The notes: generated from the letters alone by a model not told the origin. A stretch of 64,000 nucleotides of DNA from Branchiostoma floridae (GCF_000003815.2 NC_049995.1:2495173-2559172); one strand, 5' to 3'; positions 33,407 to 44,445 are shown, counted from the stretch's first letter. A program made the numbers and translations.

Positions 33407-36400
33407 ATGGCAGGCACAAAGATATCGCTTTTTGTCCTCTTCCTGTTTGTGCCCTTGTCTCCGGCTGGTTCATCTTGCCCTGGCTTTTGCGAAGTCAAAC
33501 GTACCGAGCGTTGCAAGGTGCGTGGGGTGGGAGATATTTACAATCATGACCCCTCCCTGCCGTGCGCCATGTGCAATACGACCGGTCAGGCCGATGAGAA
33601 TCAGCTCGGGTGTCTTCCATCCACTCTGAGGAAGCTCCAAGTGGCAGGGCACTCCGACAGCAGAGGTAAGCTGAAGACCCTGCCTAGTCTTGACCGCCTC
33701 TTCACCCTTCTCCTTGGGCCTGGCCACATCCTGACGGCTGAAAGCGGAACGTTTTCGGCCGTGCCAAACCTCCATTGGCTGTCCATGAGCAACAACGCCA
33801 TCAGTGTCATCGGGACCTGGTTCGGCGGAATCAGGAAGCTGGAAAAGCTCGACCTGTCTCGGAATGAGATCAAAGAAATCAAGGAGAACGCCCTTCAGCC
33901 ACTGATCAAGCTTGAGCTTCTCACCTTGATGTACAACCGGCTCCGTGCTGTGGAAGAGCGGTACTTCGCAGGGCTGGCCAGCCTCAAAATCCTGCACCTG
34001 AGCTACAACAACATCTTGCACATCGCCAGCAAGTCGTTTGATCTGCTCCCAAAACTGAAAGTGCTCTACCTGAGTCACAACAAGCTCTCGACCATCCCTG
34101 TGGAGGCGCTCACTGCCCTGCCTGAAAAAAGTGTCAACGTTGAGGACAACCCATTCCGCTGCACCTGTGCGCTCGAAGGCCTGAAATCTGTTGGCTCTAG
34201 GGTAATCCATCCCAGTGTGTACAACAGATTGCAGTGCAGCTACCCACCAAGCCTCTCGGGGAGCTCGATTGCCAGCGTGCAGAGCTATGAGATGCCATGT
34301 CCAACTCCTACAGCCAAGGTGTCCCGCCAGGATAACGGAGTCACTCTCGTGTGTGAGGTCTTCTGGGAGAAGCAGCCAGAGATCAAGTGGTTGGATCCAG
34401 AAGAGAGAGCCGTTGGAGAAAGAGAGTCCATCAGTTCATGTGGCGGCGTTGTGACCACACGCTTGGAGCACGAGATTCCGACCACCCAGTCCCCTAGGGG
34501 AGGATCTGTCCACTCAACCGACGACCCCGGCCTACCCTACATCGGCAAGTCCACCTCCACCCTCCGCATGAGTCAGCAGGCCTACCGGTGCTGGACGGAG
34601 GGCAGCTTCCGATGCGTCGTGCAGTCTGCACCAGGCACCATTGATGTGGATCTACCGCTGACCAAGGCAAGTGAGACAAGCGAGGGAGGACAGCGGCATG
34701 TGCACACGATGATGGCAGCGGCATACACGACCACAACATCCGTCCTGCAAAACGCCAAGGTGACAGACAGAATGAAGAAGGAACCAACGGACAAGAACAC
34801 CCTGCAAGATGGCACTAACCCGGCAGCCGAGAAAGCACCATGGAAACCCGTGATGACCACCGTCTACACCGCAACACCCGCCCGACAGAACACGATCACA
34901 GGGAGGATGACCAAACCTACGGACAGGAACACCAAACAGGACGACGCCCCTCTAGAATCTTGGCGCATCGTCATGATGATCGGTATCTTCCTCGTAATCG
35001 CAATCCTGGCTCCGATCGCACTGGACCGTGTAGCGGCCAAATGCCGCAAGCTCTTCAGGAAGCGAGAATACCAGCGTCGGGACGCACAAGACGGCAACGC
35101 TGCAGGCAATATCGGAGACATCCCGCTGCAAACCATCCAGCCCTCGCCCGCTGCTGACCCAACGACTGGGGACCCTCCCCGCCACGCCGACCCCGACGAC
35201 ATCCCAGACGACGAATCCATCACTCCGTATGCCGAAACCTCGCGCTTGGAAAACCCGATGTATGGCGCAGACGGGAGGGGAACAGGAGGTGCCACATCGA
35301 CCCGAGACCCTCGTCAGCGACCCACCGGACCCACGGCCTCGTCCACGGCCTCGTCACGACCACAACGCCCCAGGGTAGCACGGGTGGGGAAGGCCCCAGA
35401 TCCACCTCCGCGTCCCGACAACAGCGGCGACTCTACCTACTACCCGCCAAGCACGGGGCAAGCAGTTGAGAAGATCCCGGCTCTACCGCCACGGAACCCG
35501 CATACCTACGTCAACTCCAACGCCTCATCCCAAGGACAGGGCTCGCAGAAGACACAAGCAGAAGTGATCCAACAAGTCTCGAGGATGGACGAAGAAGAGG
35601 GAGCCAAGGGTCCCAACATCTACCTTGACCTCAACGGCGCCGCACGCCTTTCTGGCACGGAGACGGCTCGGGCACAGAAGATTCCGACTCCACTTCCACG
35701 GACCAACTCCAAAGTCTCATCACAACGAAAACGCCTGGGAATGCGTAGGAAGATGGACGAAGAGGAGGAAACCGAGGGTCCCAACATCTACCTTGACCTC
35801 AACGGCGCCGCACGCCTTTCTGGCACGGAGACGGCTCGGGCACAGAAGATTCCGACTCCACTTCCACGGACCAACTCCAAAGTCTCATCACAACGAAAAC
35901 GCCTGGGAATGCTTAGGAAGATGGACGAAGAGGAGGAAACCGAGGGTCCCAACATCTATCTTGACCTCAACGGCGCTGCACGCCTCTCTGGCTCGGAGAC
36001 GGCTCAGGCAGCAAATATCCCGGCTCCTCTCCCACGGAACCGCCACACATACGTCAACTCCAACATCTCATCGCAACCACGAGGCTCGCAACGCCAGAAG
36101 ACTCGATTAGAAGAGATCGTCCCGGACCAGCTCCCACGAATCCACACCAACGTCAACTCTAACGTCTCATGTAAACCACAAGGCACGGAGGCGACCCAAT
36201 CGGAAGAGATCCCGGCTCCTCTTCCCCGGAACCGCCACACCTACGTCAATTCCAACGTCTCATCCCAACCACAAGGCTCGGAGACGACTCAAGATCAAGC
36301 AGAAGAGATCCCAGCTCCTCTTCCCCGGAACCGCCACACCTACGTCAACTCCAACGTCTCATCCCAACCACGAGGCTCGGAGACGACTCAAGATCAAGCA

Positions 36401-37282
36401 GAAGAGATCCCGGATCCGGCCCCGGAACCGCCACACCTACGTCAACTCCAACGTCTCATCCCAACCACAAGGCTCGGAGACGACTCAAGATCAAGCAGAA
36501 GAGATCCCAGCTCCTCTTCCCCGGAACCGCCACACCTACGTCAACTCCAACGTCTCATCCCAACCACGAGGCTCGGAGACGACTCAAGATCAAGCAGAAG
36601 AGATCCCGGATCCGGCCCCGGAACCGCCACACCTACGTCAACTCCAACGTCTCATCCCAACCACGAGGCTCGGAGACGACTCAAGATCAAGCAGAAGAGA
36701 TCCCGAATCCTTTTCCCCGGAACCGCCACACCTACGTCAACTCCAACGTCTCATCCCAACCACGAGGCTCGGAGACGACTCAAGATCAAGCAGAAGAGAT
36801 CCCGGATCCTTTTCCCCGGAACCGCCACACCTACGTCAACTCCAACGTCTCATCCCAACCACGAGGCTCGGAGACGACTCAAGATCAAGCAGAAGAGATC
36901 CCGAATCCTTTTCCCCGGAACCGCCACACCTACGTCAACTCCAACGTCTCATCCCAACCACGAGGCTCGGAGACGACTCAAGATCAAGCAGAAGAGATCC
37001 CAGCTCCTCTTCCCCGGAACCGCCACACCTACGTCAACTCCAACGTCTCATCCCAACCACGAGGCTCGGAGACGACTCAAGATCAAGCAGAAGAGATCCC
37101 GAATCCTTTTCCCCGGAACCGCCACACCTACGTCAACTCCAACGTCTCATCCCAACCACGAGGCTCGGAGACGACTCAAGATCAAGCAGAAGAGATCCCG
37201 GATCCTCTTCCCCGGAACCGCCACACCTACGTCAACTCCAACGTCCTATCACAACCACGAGGCATGGGGAGGAGGCCAATGA
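33407..37282 (+). CDS. LRR-Ig single-pass receptor with repetitive tyrosine/proline cytoplasmic tail
   Basis: 1291 aa as read from ATG 33407; upstream in-frame bases have no ATG. Parts: signal peptide (~1-23); a Cys-rich N-cap; about five leucine-rich repeats (LEKLDLSRNEIKEI, LKILHLSYNNI, LKVLYLSHNKL); a C-cap (NPFRCTCALEGL); an Ig-like domain (VTLVCEVFW to SFRCVVQS); a Thr-rich stalk; a membrane helix at ~519-540 (VMMIGIFLVIAILAPIAL); and a long tail. The tail carries NPMY, three 56-aa repeats with GPNIYLDLNG, and eleven 33-aa repeats with PAPLPRNRHTYVNSN. Two repeats are 2 bases short, so from ~36412 the translated frame leaves the motif frame and ends at 37282. The motif frame itself would end YLDLNS at 37380. 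It is probably a signalling receptor of the large lancelet LRR-Ig group. No orthologue is named. No intron was seen in the coding part, and a 5' UTR acceptor (TCTTCCAG) may exist at 33187. Confidence 0.85.
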   Translation: MAGTKISLFVLFLFVPLSPAGSSCPGFCEVKRTERCKVRGVGDIYNHDPSLPCAMCNTTGQADENQLGCLPSTLRKLQVAGHSDSRGKLKTLPSLDRLFTLLLGPGHILTAESGTFSAVPNLHWLSMSNNAISVIGTWFGGIRKLEKLDLSRNEIKEIKENALQPLIKLELLTLMYNRLRAVEERYFAGLASLKILHLSYNNILHIASKSFDLLPKLKVLYLSHNKLSTIPVEALTALPEKSVNVEDNPFRCTCALEGLKSVGSRVIHPSVYNRLQCSYPPSLSGSSIASVQSYEMPCPTPTAKVSRQDNGVTLVCEVFWEKQPEIKWLDPEERAVGERESISSCGGVVTTRLEHEIPTTQSPRGGSVHSTDDPGLPYIGKSTSTLRMSQQAYRCWTEGSFRCVVQSAPGTIDVDLPLTKASETSEGGQRHVHTMMAAAYTTTTSVLQNAKVTDRMKKEPTDKNTLQDGTNPAAEKAPWKPVMTTVYTATPARQNTITGRMTKPTDRNTKQDDAPLESWRIVMMIGIFLVIAILAPIALDRVAAKCRKLFRKREYQRRDAQDGNAAGNIGDIPLQTIQPSPAADPTTGDPPRHADPDDIPDDESITPYAETSRLENPMYGADGRGTGGATSTRDPRQRPTGPTASSTASSRPQRPRVARVGKAPDPPPRPDNSGDSTYYPPSTGQAVEKIPALPPRNPHTYVNSNASSQGQGSQKTQAEVIQQVSRMDEEEGAKGPNIYLDLNGAARLSGTETARAQKIPTPLPRTNSKVSSQRKRLGMRRKMDEEEETEGPNIYLDLNGAARLSGTETARAQKIPTPLPRTNSKVSSQRKRLGMLRKMDEEEETEGPNIYLDLNGAARLSGSETAQAANIPAPLPRNRHTYVNSNISSQPRGSQRQKTRLEEIVPDQLPRIHTNVNSNVSCKPQGTEATQSEEIPAPLPRNRHTYVNSNVSSQPQGSETTQDQAEEIPAPLPRNRHTYVNSNVSSQPRGSETTQDQAEEIPDPAPEPPHLRQLQRLIPTTRLGDDSRSSRRDPSSSSPEPPHLRQLQRLIPTTRLGDDSRSSRRDPGSGPGTATPTSTPTSHPNHEARRRLKIKQKRSRILFPGTATPTSTPTSHPNHEARRRLKIKQKRSRILFPGTATPTSTPTSHPNHEARRRLKIKQKRSRILFPGTATPTSTPTSHPNHEARRRLKIKQKRSQLLFPGTATPTSTPTSHPNHEARRRLKIKQKRSRILFPGTATPTSTPTSHPNHEARRRLKIKQKRSRILFPGTATPTSTPTSYHNHEAWGGGQ
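35584..36087 (+). repeat. Three 168-bp (56-aa) repeats in receptor tail
   Basis: Units start at 35584, 35752 and 35920 with GATGGACGAAGA. Each encodes an acidic run, then GPNIYLDLNGAARLSG, then a PTPLPR-type proline motif. The third unit diverges near its end into the next repeat type. Confidence 0.9.
36206..37260 (+). repeat. Eleven 99-bp (33-aa) repeats in receptor tail
   Basis: Units start at 36206, 36305, 36404, 36501, 36600, 36697, 36796, 36895, 36994, 37093 and 37192. Each encodes EEIPxPxPRNRHTYVNSN plus a Ser/Gln linker. The units at 36404 and 36600 are 97 bases (GGATCCGGCC in place of the usual 12 bases), each shifting the frame. Confidence 0.93.
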
Positions 37283-37399
37283 CGCCCCGATCCGCGTACG
37301 GTGACACAGCGTACCCGCAAGGCGCGGACGAAGAAGAGGAAGTCGAAGGTCCCAACGTCTACCTTGACCTGAACTCATAATTGCTCAAAATGCCACTGG

Positions 37400-38330
37400 A
37401 TGCCAATAACTACAGCTGAGCTAACTCAGTACCGGACAGAGTCCCTGACTCGGAACTCCCCCCATCCCCAACCCAGGATGCTGTCCAGTGACGGTAGTAA
37501 AATGGTCACTCCTAAAATCAGTCACACTCAGCACACACTCAGCAGTCTGAAACTAACTTCAACTGAATCAACTCAGTACCGGACAGAGTCTCTGACTCGG
37601 AACTTTGCCCCCCAGGAAAGTAGCCATGCCATCTACTGAAGGTGTCCCTGGTTTAAAAAAATGGTCACTCCTGAAATCAGTCACATAGCTAACACAATCA
37701 GCAGCCTGAAACTAACTACAACTCAGTACCGGACAGAGCCCCTGACTCGGAACTTTGCCCTCAGGAAAGTAGCTATGCCATCTACTGACGTTGGCCCTGG
37801 TGCAATAAAATGGTCATTATTAAAATCAGTCACATAGATCACACTCAGCAGTCTGAAACTAACTTCAACTGAATCAACTCAGTACCGGACAGAGTCTCTG
37901 ACTCGGAACTTTGCCCCCCAGGAAAGTAGCCATGCCATCTACTGAAGGTGTCCCTGGTTCAAAAAATGGTCACTCCTGAAATCAGTCACATAGCTGACAC
38001 AATCAGCAGCCTGAAACTAACTACAACTCAGTACCGGACAGAGCCTCTGACTCGGAACTTTGCCCCCAGGAAAGTAGCTATGCCATCTACTGACGTTGGC
38101 CCTGGTGCAATAAAATGGTCATTATCAAAATCAGTCACATAGATCACAATCAGCAGTCTGAAACTAACTACAACCGAATCAACTCAGTACCGACAGAGTC
38201 TCTGACTCGGAACTTTGCCCCCCCAGGAAAGTAGCCATGCCATCTACTGACGGTGGCCCTGATGCAAAAAAAATGGTCACTCCTGAAATCAGTCACATAG
38301 TTGACACAATCAGCAGCCTGAAACCTCACA
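37400..38330. repeat. ~150/300-bp tandem satellite after the receptor gene
   Basis: The core CAGTACCGGACAGAGTC followed by TGACTCGGAACTTTGCCC recurs near 37427, 37577, 37727, 37879, 38029 and 38186, with a higher-order ~300-base period. AATAAA occurs in some units (for example near 37804) and could end the receptor transcript. It is non-coding. Confidence 0.85.
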
Positions 38331-38605
38331 GAAACGCCTGGTCCGGCAGCCGGTCACCAAGATGAACCAGCCTAATATCTCATTAAAGGAAAATCTTAAA
38401 CTTCAGAATTTCATGGTCATTCTTAGAATCCGTCACATAGCTCAAATTCTTAGCAGCCTGAAAACAAAGGTTTAAACAAACAAACAAACAAACAAACGAA
38501 CCTCACTAAAACGCCTAGTCCGAAAGCTGGTCAGCAAGATGAACCAGCCTAAGGTCTCAGTTAAGGAAAATCTTAAACTTCAGAATTCCAATCCATACCC
38601 CAACA
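38331..38605. repeat. ~180-bp direct duplication plus (AAAC)n run
   Basis: CAAGATGAACCAGCCTAA to GGAAAATCTTAAACTTCAGA occurs twice (about 38358 and 38537). An AAACAAAC run lies near 38475-38500. Confidence 0.75.
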
Positions 38606-40519
38606 CAAATCCTTCAGCTTTATTGTACAATGCACATATCAAGCTTAAAACTAACAAATCCAACTTTTATAGATGAGGGATCCGTCCTTTATGGCCTGCA
38701 ACAAAACTGAGAGAGCAAACCTGGCACGGAAAAGGACTATGAGTATGGACAACGATTTTGTTATGACGTCATGAGCTGTATATACTTACTTTTTATTGTA
38801 CATGAAAACTTGTAGGAAAGAACCACGAGGAAAGAAAGACAAAGAAAGAAAGACAGAAAGACATAGAAAGAAAGAAAGAAAGACATAGAAAGAAAGAAAC
38901 AAACAAACAAATGGTGTACCAAAATTTAAGAATTGCTGGATTGTATGTCATATAAATTGATATAGGGTCATAAATGATCATGTACTGTGACTATGGCGTG
39001 TTTGAATAGGAAGCAATAATTCAGAAAGGCTACAGTTATGTTTTAACTATGAGAATGCAATGTATGTAAATTTATGCAGCAACATCGTTTAGTTGTTAAT
39101 CAAGCATCAGAAATTCAAGACTATGACATCAACATGTACAGCTGTAGCTGTTTTGAATTACTTGTTAAACTTTTACTGAGAAGATTGCAATACATGGATT
39201 ATTTGATATGTCCAGCTGTTAAAATAACAGCAGTTTATAGATTTGTTCTTCAAAGGTCATTTGTTGGCCAATACAACTGCGTGATGTAAAACTTTGGCTC
39301 CCGCTTCTGTTTATTTTACTATGTGATTAGGCAGGGAAGCAGTAAGCACCATAATAATCTCAGCATCAATGTTCCACAAAAGATGCTGAATTCCAACTTT
39401 GTAGTCAGTCTTTTTACTCTAAATTGGAAACAAGATGAACCTATACCTTCGCCATACCAAGACATTATTAGTAGCTTAGAGTTATTAGTATGATATACAA
39501 CTTGAAATGCTCATCTACACATGTCACAAATATGAAATCGCCACCATTTCCTGTAACGTAGTGCAACCGTTGCTCAGTAGATATGCAAAGCTTTGTATTG
39601 GTATGATTCATATGAATTCATAATCTTGCCATAGTACATATGTTGCAAATATCCAAATCCATATTCAGCAAGCTAAATTTTTGTCAATTGATTATGCAAA
39701 TCATAACTAAATTAGCGTCATTAATGTCTGAAGATATTCTTCTTCACCTAATCTACATGTGTCACTGGTATGGATATTTAATCATTTAACACTAGTTCAC
39801 CTTTATCCGTGGAGTAGTAGTGCCAATTTTTCTTATATATGCCCCCCCCCCCCCCCCAAACACACACACATAGAAACATCTGCTAGGAGAACTACGGTCT
39901 GCTTGGAGCGCTACACTACGGTCTTTGCGGGTCGCCATAAAACTCACTTTATAACCTTGGTTTCTAGATAGTCGCTTAGCAACCTGACAAACCAAGACAC
40001 AAACATTAGGTCAAAAAAAGATTTATCAACTCTTTCAAAACATTACACGTGGAGGGGTCCACCGGAAAAACGTGGATAGGTGATCATTGAATTTTTTTTT
40101 CTTTAAAATTTCTCTGCCACTTACAAACAGAAAGACATTTCTTCGTAGAATTTTAGCTTCTTGTGCACTGAGAATGTTGTAATAAACATCGTATCCGTTC
40201 TTCAAACAAAATGAAAAAAAAATGTCTGACTTTGGGACCCTGTGCTGTGTACTTGGCCATATTTGCACATCCTCGAAGTTCTTCGAGTGCCTGGTTGCAT
40301 GACGTCCAGGTAAAATATCGTAAAATTTGTGCTTCTTATGATATACTTTGCCATCACATGTATGACTGAAAACTCTTCAATTGGTATTGGAAGTTTTTTG
40401 AGTGGGATTTCAACAACTGCGGCTTTGGAAAGAGACTGCAACGAAGGCACAGTTTCTGCCTAGTTCACAGTACATGTGAATTCAAGATATAGACAAGTTG
40501 CTGTGCAGGGATTTCTTCA
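38606..40519. other. Intergenic, AT-rich, no supported gene
   Basis: Contains a GAAA-rich purine run at 38818-38912, a poly-C run near 39841-39857, and a fragment of the TAACGCTAGTTC-type element near 39787. No coding exon was recognised before the TMEM236 start. Confidence 0.6.
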
Positions 40520-40797
40520 ATGGCGTGTATCGTAGCAAAAACCGTCGGACTTGAGGTCCTCCAGTGGGGTTTGGTAGCGGTTCCAGTGTTCGTTACCGGT
40601 CATCAGTTAACCTCATCAGGGAACTCTACCCTGTCTGCCAATCAGGGAGGCTCTTTCATTGCCATCGGGAAACTGTCCTTGGTAGCCTACTGGATGATAT
40701 TGTTAGGAAGCTTCCTGTTGGTCACCTTGGCAGTGTATCTGCCTGTCAAGATATTCCTCTACAGACAACGGCAATCTACAAGCGCAACTTTGGAATG
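40520..40797 (+). CDS. TMEM236: TMEM236-like exon 1
   Basis: From ATG 40520 to the donor GTGAGA, phase 2, with two membrane segments. Reading on past the donor stops immediately (TGG TGA). Confidence 0.85.
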
Positions 40798-42625
40798 GTG
40801 AGAATTGTGTTCGGTACTTCTTGTGCCTATCATAACCCTACATAATTATTGATGAAAATGAAAACGTAACAAACCCTTCCTATATATGCAGCTTATAATA
40901 ACTTTCTAAACCTTCGTGCCTTCCTATAGCTAACTTTCTAAGACATTGTGTGTGTATTTTTTTCGCAAATTTTTCCGCTTTAAGTGTGTTAAGTTGATTT
41001 TGAGCATGTTTAGTAGGACAAGTTTTGCCTCTCTTGTTTGTTCGACATATCAATGATTAACGTGCCTTGGCGAGTGCGCCAGCCAATCTCGTTTTATTGT
41101 AGTTGTAACGTAAACACAGAAGTGTGATGCGTGTTCACACGTTATATCAAGTCATGACAGAAGGAAATGATAGATGCAGCTAGTAAAGACGGGCGTCGAT
41201 ACCGACTTTTGGTATGCAAATTAGCTGTCAGTTGAAAAAGAAAGGCGGCAATTATGAAAGCATGTGTCTCCAATCTGTACCAAACCAAAGGTGATTTGTG
41301 CGGTTGTAAAATATCAGAATTGTTTGGACATCTGCTACTTACACTTGCCATAAAGGTTTGCTGCTATGGCAGATTGTAGCACAGGGGGTCTCTCATCGGT
41401 GTTAAAATTGGTCTCTCACCAATGTTTCAGGAGACCGTCCATCCTACTGTACAACCTGCTGTCTGCCCTGCCCTGCTACGTCATGATTCTTGTGGGAATA
41501 CAGGTATGTGTTGTATCATCATTTCAACATCACATTTGGTCTGTAATTCTAAAGGGGTATCCATTCAGCCATTTCTGTTTTGCCCAGGTGGCTCTCAGTA
41601 ACTTTTTTTTAGGTTTGAATACAAATAATGATCTTTCTTGCACTCAATATATTAACTAAGATGCCTGGGTTTGCCATGTATTGCATCGTTTGCAATCTCA
41701 ATAAATTAAGTTTCTTGCATGTCGTTATAGCAATTAGCATTCACCTCGCTCTATTTAGAAAGATATCACACTTTATTCTAACGAGGACGAATCGGCTAAA
41801 TATCATTTTATTTAATATCTAACTTAAATCAGGCAAATTTGTTGGTCATCTCTATATGCCACCGCCAAAGACTTCTTTTACTGAAACTGATACAGATTGA
41901 GTGAATACGCCAAAACGCAGTTTACTCAAGCAACTGGATATGATTTTGGAAACGGTCAGACGTTTCAGAATGAGTGAATATTTGCTCTTCCATTTACTGT
42001 ACAGACCCCCCTGTCGAACGTCAACGCCAAACTGTACGAAGACGCCATCTACGTCACCACTCCCACAATCCTCCTGTGTCTCATAGCAACGGAGTGGGTT
42101 GCCAAGTGGAAAGAGGACGACAACTTCTCGTCTGACATGGCGGAGGCCATGCTCAACGATTTCCATACAGCCTACGACATCATGGAACTCATATCTCTCG
42201 GTCTCGACGACGACATCGCCAGTAAAACGTGGCCAATCTTTGCCATTTTCTTCTTCTCTTTCCTCGCTATGTTTAAATACGTTCCGCGTTCTCCAAAATA
42301 TAAAAACGAAGAGGAAGAATCTGGGAACAGCAGAGCTAAAAATTGGCTGCTGACAAATATTTTTGTCCAGGACCTTCCATTCTTTACGTTGCGAGTAACA
42401 CTGATCGGTCTGTACGGTCTAAAAGCAGGGGAACTTTTGTATCCCGCCAAAAGCGCCGCCGGGCTGGTGTTTAGGTCACTGCAGTTGTATCTGATGAGGA
42501 AAGAAAAGGGAAAGGTGGCGCCGTCAACGTCTGAGAAGAGTATCGCTCCAGAAGAGCTTGATTTAGAAGAAAAGGATGAAACGATGGACGTAGAAGACCT
42601 TCCTACAGAAACGTTGGAGGGCTAG
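40520..42625 (+). CDS. TMEM236: TMEM236-like multi-pass membrane protein (3 exons)
   Basis: Exons 40520-40797, 41431-41503 and 42005-42625 join in phase to 323 aa (human TMEM236 is ~350 aa). The Trp codon split at the first joint gives WRPSILL, matching WRPVVMM of the vertebrate protein. Other matching blocks are VPVFVTGHQ near the N-terminus, YWMILLGSFLLVTLAVYLPV, LPCYVMILVGIQ, and FVQDLPFFTLRVTLIGL near the end. Six or so hydrophobic segments are visible, followed by an acidic tail (EELDLEEKDETMDVEDL). Its function is unknown in any species that I can recall. The tail and stop codon are duplicated downstream at 42709-42897. Confidence 0.85.
41431..41503 (+). CDS. TMEM236: TMEM236-like exon 2
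   Basis: Acceptor ATGTTTCAG, donor GTATGT, 24 codons: RPSILLYNLLSALPCYVMIL then VGIQ. Confidence 0.87.
42005..42625 (+). CDS. TMEM236: TMEM236-like exon 3
   Basis: Acceptor TTACTGTACAG. It reads TPLSNVNAKLYEDAIYVTTP to the TAG at 42623-42625, and contains the QDLPFF motif and the acidic C-terminus. Confidence 0.87.
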   Translation, partial: TPLSNVNAKLYEDAIYVTTPTILLCLIATEWVAKWKEDDNFSSDMAEAMLNDFHTAYDIMELISLGLDDDIASKTWPIFAIFFFSFLAMFKYVPRSPKYKNEEEESGNSRAKNWLLTNIFVQDLPFFTLRVTLIGLYGLKAGELLYPAKSAAGLVFRSLQLYLMRKEKGKVAPSTSEKSIAPEELDLEEKDETMDVEDLPTETLEG

Positions 42626-42708
42626 ACAATCCTACAAACTGTGATTCTTAAGAAACGCAGCAGCTAACGTGTAACGCAGCCCCTTTTCCATGCCGCTCAA
42701 ACGTCGTC

Positions 42709-42897
42709 GTCTGAGATGAGTATCGCTCCAGAAGAGCTTGATTTAGAAGAAAAGGAGGAAACTCTGGATGTGGAAGACCTTCCTACAGAAACGTTGGAGG
42801 GATAGACAGACTAGTCTTACAAACTGAAACGGATGCATTCATAAGAAACGCAGCAGCGGGCGTGTAACGCAGCCTTTTTCCATGCCGTTTAAACGAG
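42709..42897 (+). repeat. Duplicate of TMEM236 C-terminal codons, stop and 3' UTR
   Basis: Repeats 42527-42705 with an offset of ~181 bases. It still spells SIAPEELDLEEKEETLDVED then LPTETLEG and a TAG, with a handful of substitutions, so it is recent or constrained. It lies after the real stop. Confidence 0.9.
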
Positions 42898-44445
42898 ATT
42901 TTGCTGGAAATGTTAATTAACGAATCAATACGGACTGATCGTTTATTGGATGACATCGGACCAGACTTAATAGCGATTTAAGAGAAGCATTGTGTGCTAA
43001 GAACTTGGTGGACGGTCTTTTACCACATGTACAACGCGTACGTTTTACTTACCTGTACATATAGTCAAAGTCCTTTGATAACTAGTGAACTGCACCTAGA
43101 AACAGATACGCCAGATGTCGTTAAAGTAATGTGGAACGACTAGTGCTCCACAGACATAATAAAAGGGCATCGAGTCAATTACATTTGTATATAAAAGCAT
43201 TGGTGATCGGAAATCACTCGAAAAGACGGTGCCCCAAACCCTGATATGCACCTCACCCTTCTTGAAGTGTGAGTGACTGTGTGGGTGTGTATTTACGCTT
43301 GACGGATGTTAATGTTAGTTTACTGATATCCAGCGGCGGCCAGAGAACAAGTGCCCGGCTATATCCGGTCACTCACCTGAAGTTTTGTCCATCAGGCCGT
43401 TGTAATGACATTATTATGTTTTTATCACATACAAATAAAACTGAAGAAGTTGAACGAATATTGCCCTATTATGGCATCTCAAATAAGACCATAAGTAACA
43501 AAACTTCTTCATCGATAAACAACACTGTGACAAAAAGTAAGGTGCGTTAGTTTTCGTACGCAAACCTCTTAAAATTCCTTTAAAACTTTAAGCACTAGAA
43601 GGCCATTATTCTAATATTTGCAAGCAAACGCAAATTATTTCAGCCTACGGCTCTTGTAAAGAAAACGATCACCAGAATAAAGAAAATATGAATGTTTTAT
43701 TCCTGGTATGATTAAGTCAAAACTTTGTAAGTCCACAAGAACATAGTCATTGCCAGACTCCGGCCTGGCCGAACAGTAATAGGGGACCATCATGGCTAAG
43801 TTAGGAATAAAATTGGCCTAGGAGTGAACTGACCGGCCGGCGGATAGCTGGAGAGACTGCAAAAGACTGACTGAAATCCCATGGCAACAAATGTTTTATC
43901 TACTAGGCCAAATTCTCATCTTTTGTCATCCATCTGACACGTCTGCTTGGAGACTACAAAAAAAAAAAAACATAATTGTTTAATGATTGACAGCAAGCGA
44001 ACTTTGTCTGTGGCGCCCCCTACACCGGAATGCAGGTCATGCAGGTCACAGGTGCGGCTATTTGCGATTACGTCACATCGAACCCACGTGCTGTTTACTC
44101 ACCAAAGGACAAAACAGCCGGACTATTCCATAGATCGAAATAAGGGGAGACTCATACACACCACATTTTTCTAAACTTTTTATACTTCTTTTGAAATATC
44201 ATACTTATTCTAATAGTTTATCAAATATACATATATCATTTTTATACGTCTATGTACTGAGACAGTCTTTGATATTGTTGAGATAAAAGAAAGGTTTAAA
44301 GCCATAACCACCCCTTCAAGCTGAAATGAAAGCTTCCTCGGTTTGTTTAACAAATGGGAAAGTTTACTTTGATAAAGTTCAGACTAAGAGAGTCCTGTAT
44401 CCACACGTTACGCAGTTGGGTATTCGGCTTCAATTCAGGATAACC
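42898..44445. other. Intergenic / LAMP 5' flank, no supported gene
   Basis: No convincing coding exon. AATAAA-type sequence near 43434 could end TMEM236. An in-frame ATG at 44326 precedes the LAMP start, but the signal peptide begins at 44446. Confidence 0.55.

Noticed and set aside
35625-36110. 161-codon frame in the receptor tail repeat, and antisense frames at 33470-34210 and 34864-35295
   Set aside because: They are shadows of the GC-rich receptor coding sequence in other frames.
36206-37260. CRISPR-like array
   Set aside because: The regular 99-base units are contiguous and coding, without spacers, in an animal gene.
44326-44445. Upstream ATG of the LAMP frame
   Set aside because: It would place 40 polar residues before a clear signal peptide. 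ATG 44446 fits the family better.
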